Shown here: piece after piece, positions 13,259 through 15,798 of the stretch
Layout of the letters: every line of letters starts with the position of its first letter
Numbering within the stretch: position 1 is the first letter of the stretch
From: Terriglobia bacterium
GTDB lineage: Bacteria > Acidobacteriota > Terriglobia > UBA7540
Reading direction: 5' to 3'
Length of the DNA stretch: 15,798 bases
Assembly (NCBI GenBank): GCA_030040515.1
Contig: JASHTO010000521.1
Coordinates: forward strand, 1-15,798
Notes under the pieces: model-generated
Told to the model about the DNA's origin: nothing
The model's input: only the letters and a program-made list of their open reading frames with translations
The model's database searches: none
Program-made: the position numbers and the translations under genes

Positions 13259-15798
13259 GTGAGCAAAACCTCCGACCGGATTGGTCTCATTCTAGGTCTG
13301 TTCAGTGTGATTTTCATGACGGGATGCGGGATTACCTCAACTTCCCTCCCGTCTGGTTTGCAGCCCGCCGGGGGGGGCTCGCTTTCCATCCAAACGACAT
13401 CGTTTCCCGATGCGATCACGGGCAGGACTTATAACCTGATACTGTCCACCACAGGCGGATCCGGCGTTCTGGCCAGTCCCAGTGGTTGTGAAGTGGTCTC
13501 GGGTGCGCTGCCTTCAGGATTGTCCTGGACCAATGGACCGGCTTCGTCCCAATGCACTTTGACAGGGATGGTAACGGGCACAGCAGGCTCTTACTCTGTG
13601 GTCGTGCAGGCGACGGATACCAGCACGCCGCCCAAGACCGATCAACTCCCATACACCATTACGGTTCGCAATGATTTCACCATAACTCAAACTTCACTCC
13701 TGACCGCGGTGCAGGGAAGACCTTACGGAACGGGAACGGGCTGCGCCCCCACGAGCGCTTGCAGTCAGGTGATCACCACCAGTCTTGCGGCTACCGAACC
13801 GGCGATTGTCGGTTCCGGGTCCGCCTTGGGGAACGGCCCGGTTTCGGCCTGCGCAGTCCCGGCAGTGGGGGCATCCAACCCTAACATGTCAACTGCCGTG
13901 GCTGCCACCGCAAATGGGTGCGCGATTACCAGCACGGCTGCAGGCACAGCGGGAAGTTATGCCGCTTTTACGGTCAGCGTTACCGACACTCCGATCTCCT
14001 TATCCGGCCAAAGCACGCCGGTGGTGCCGTCGAGAACCATCACCAAGACGTTTACTCTTGCCGTTGACACTCCTCTGCAAATCACGCAGAGCCTGGGAGC
14101 CACTTGGCCGGCCGCCGTGAACGGCCGGGCGTATGGATCTGGGTCGGGCTGTTCCGGCGGATCATGTGCGCCGGCGGTTTATACTGCTACGGGAGGATTG
14201 ACGCCCTACATTTGGCCGGCTGCAACCCCTACCAGCGTTTCGACGACAGGTTTAAGTTGTACCGCCTCCTCGGCCACCTACACATGCAGCACGGCGACGA
14301 TCACGGCTGCGGCGGGAACTTACAGTCCGAGCGTTGCGGTTTCTGACACCGCCAACCAGGCAGCCCCTGCTGGGACGCCCACCACCGACCCCAATAGCTC
14401 GCTCACCAGTTCCCTTACGGTTGATGCGGGATTGAGTGGAACGCAATCTCCTTCCACGCTGGCTACGGCCGTTAATGGCCGGGATTTCGCCAAGAGTACG
14501 GACACATGCGCCTCCGGAGCGGCCTGTGTCCCCATCATCTTCACATTAAGCGGAGGGCTGCCCAATTATGTTTGGCCCACCACGCTCTCGGGGATTACCG
14601 GATTTAGCTGCACGGCCAGCGGCACCAAACTGGGCACTGACACCTGTTCGGCCACGGCCCTTTCAGCGGCGGCCACGACCTATTCAAGCGTCACCATCAC
14701 GCCTTCCGACACAGCCAATCAGTCCACTCCCAGCGGAACGTACGCTTTTTCGACGTCCCTCACGGTGGTTGCAGCCCTAAGCGGGACGTCTACACCCACA
14801 ACGCTGGCCACGGCCGTTACGGGTCGTGATTTCGGTGTAACCACGGACTCCTGTGCGGGACCGGCGGCTTGCGTGCCAGTAATGTATACACTCACGGGTG
14901 GCTTACCGACCTATTCTTGGCCTTCGCCCAATACACTTTCCGGGGTGACGGGCTTTACCTGCGCTGCGGGCGGAACGGGGAACAGTACGGATACCTGCTC
15001 GGCTACAGCGTTGTCGGCGACTGCAAATACCTACCCGAATGTGACGATCACCGGAACGGATACGGCCAACACCCAGGCGCCCAGCGGCTCATTCACTTTC
15101 CCTGTTATGTCGCTGACGGTTAATGCGGCGCTTGGAGGTTCCCAATCGCCCGCCACGTTGGCTGCGGCGGTGACCGGGCGAGACTTCGCGGTAGGCAGCG
15201 ATACGTGCGCGAGCAGCGCCAAATGTGCGCCCCTGGTGTACACGGCGACGGGGGGATTGCCGAATTACAACTGGCCGGCCACCAATACCGTCTCCGGGGT
15301 AACAGGGTTCACTTGTACGATTGGCGGGACCGGGAACAGCACAGATACGTGCTCGGCTCCGTCCCTGTCCCTGGCGCAGGGAACTTATTCGAGCATCAAC
15401 ATTACGGACACGGACACGGCGAACACGCAGACGCCGAGCGGGTCGTATACGTTCGCGAACACATCGCTGACGGTGAATGCGCAGTTGGGAGGGTCGCAGA
15501 CGCCGGGGACGCTGGCGGCGGCGGTGACGGGGCGTGATTTCGGAAAGGGTACGGACACGTGCGCGGGGGGTGCGTCCTGCACGCCGCTAGTGTACACGGC
15601 GACGGGCGGGCTGTCGAATTACGTATGGCCGGGGACGCTGACGGGAGTGTCAGGTTTCACGTGCGCGGCGAGCGGAACGGGAAACGGTACGGACACGTGC
15701 GCGGCGACGGCGCTTTCGGCGGGGCAGGGAACTTATTCGAGCATCAACATTACGGACACGGACACGGCGAACACGCAGACGCCGAGCGGGTCGTACAC
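13259..15798 (+). CDS. Putative lipoprotein with tandem Ig-like, cysteine-bearing repeats (3' partial)
   Basis: Open from GTG 13259 to the end of the window: 846 codons, no stop. Residues 1-23 are a lipoprotein signal (IGLILGLFSVIFMTGC); the lipobox reads MTGC with Cys23. Residues ~42-137 resemble a putative-Ig (He_PIG) domain, with SFPDAITGRTYNL, then GALPSGLSW and GTAGSYSVVVQATD. Two diverged modules follow (~139-270, ~272-385). Four tandem repeats then start at residues 386, 501, 619 and 737 (115, 118, 118 and at least 110 residues). Each opens with LTV, has a GRDF motif, a GGLPNYxWP-like motif and an invariant CX5C...CX11C set of four Cys, suggesting two disulfides per module. Likely envelope-anchored by lipid and extended outward, perhaps for adhesion or polymer binding; this is inferred only. 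Later repeats are more alike and use almost only ACG/GCG for Thr/Ala, a sign of recent array growth. The full size is unknown. Confidence 0.85.
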   Translation, partial: MSKTSDRIGLILGLFSVIFMTGCGITSTSLPSGLQPAGGGSLSIQTTSFPDAITGRTYNLILSTTGGSGVLASPSGCEVVSGALPSGLSWTNGPASSQCTLTGMVTGTAGSYSVVVQATDTSTPPKTDQLPYTITVRNDFTITQTSLLTAVQGRPYGTGTGCAPTSACSQVITTSLAATEPAIVGSGSALGNGPVSACAVPAVGASNPNMSTAVAATANGCAITSTAAGTAGSYAAFTVSVTDTPISLSGQSTPVVPSRTITKTFTLAVDTPLQITQSLGATWPAAVNGRAYGSGSGCSGGSCAPAVYTATGGLTPYIWPAATPTSVSTTGLSCTASSATYTCSTATITAAAGTYSPSVAVSDTANQAAPAGTPTTDPNSSLTSSLTVDAGLSGTQSPSTLATAVNGRDFAKSTDTCASGAACVPIIFTLSGGLPNYVWPTTLSGITGFSCTASGTKLGTDTCSATALSAAATTYSSVTITPSDTANQSTPSGTYAFSTSLTVVAALSGTSTPTTLATAVTGRDFGVTTDSCAGPAACVPVMYTLTGGLPTYSWPSPNTLSGVTGFTCAAGGTGNSTDTCSATALSATANTYPNVTITGTDTANTQAPSGSFTFPVMSLTVNAALGGSQSPATLAAAVTGRDFAVGSDTCASSAKCAPLVYTATGGLPNYNWPATNTVSGVTGFTCTIGGTGNSTDTCSAPSLSLAQGTYSSINITDTDTANTQTPSGSYTFANTSLTVNAQLGGSQTPGTLAAAVTGRDFGKGTDTCAGGASCTPLVYTATGGLSNYVWPGTLTGVSGFTCAASGTGNGTDTCAATALSAGQGTYSSINITDTDTANTQTPSGSY
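14414..15798 (+). repeat. Tandem coding repeat array, ~345-354 bp unit
   Basis: Units start at 14414, 14759, 15113 and 15467, the last being cut by the window end. The tract 15376-15447 is identical over 72 bases to 15724-15795, an offset of 348 bp. Earlier units differ at many third positions. The array lies wholly inside the lipoprotein gene. Confidence 0.85.

Noticed and set aside
13050..13262. 70-codon frame overlapping the lipoprotein start by four bases, as in translational coupling
   Set aside because: It has no Shine-Dalgarno and no recognisable sequence; the overlap may be chance.
14252..15597. Several similar ~60-80-codon minus-strand frames (14252-14446, 14320-14565, 15031-15243, 15385-15597), three of them sharing a KSRP-(V/L)TA motif
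   Set aside because: They are antisense to the tandem repeats of the lipoprotein gene; their likeness to each other follows from the repeat, and they lack ribosome sites.

Overview
The window looks like a piece of an Acidobacteriota (or closely related) chromosome. The basis is the gene mix: an Oar-type TonB-dependent receptor with a carboxypeptidase-regulatory domain, a secreted VCBS/ASPIC-UnbV (CRTAC1-like) protein, a CusF-SCO fusion, a TonB-ended membrane protein and GC-rich REP-like palindromes. This is inference from gene content, not from a phylogenetic marker.

Layout, left to right. Bases 1-2139 (+) hold the 3' part of a membrane-anchored protein with a periplasmic helical-repeat region and a TonB C-terminus. 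Bases 2140-2813 are non-coding and carry a MITE/REP-like element (2553-2670). Bases 2814-6575 (-) encode a complete 1253-aa TonB-dependent receptor, convergent with the first gene. Bases 6726-12641 form one unit: a 21-bp direct repeat, a ~49-bp terminal inverted repeat, the N-terminal stub of an ISNCY/IS1202-type transposase, three intact genes, the C-terminal part of the same transposase type, the opposite inverted repeat, and the second copy of the direct repeat. The three genes are a PPIase-TPR-VCBS-ASPIC protein, a CusF-SCO protein and a NarL-type response regulator. Bases 12643-12728 hold another REP-like palindrome. After ~530 bp of leader or spacer, a lipoprotein gene with tandem cysteine-bearing repeats starts at 13259 and stays open to the end of the window (846 codons).

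How the parts fit. The first gene and the receptor are both envelope components and could cooperate in TonB-type energised uptake. The most striking feature is the 5.9-kb segment whose outer ends look exactly like one IS1202-type insertion (long target duplication plus matching ends), while the middle of the transposase, including all of the expected catalytic core, is absent and accessory genes sit in its place. Before that insertion the receptor and the repeat lipoprotein would have been divergent neighbours. The cargo suggests a secreted protein partnered with periplasmic copper or thiol chemistry and a two-component regulator. No histidine kinase, rRNA, tRNA or CRISPR array was seen.
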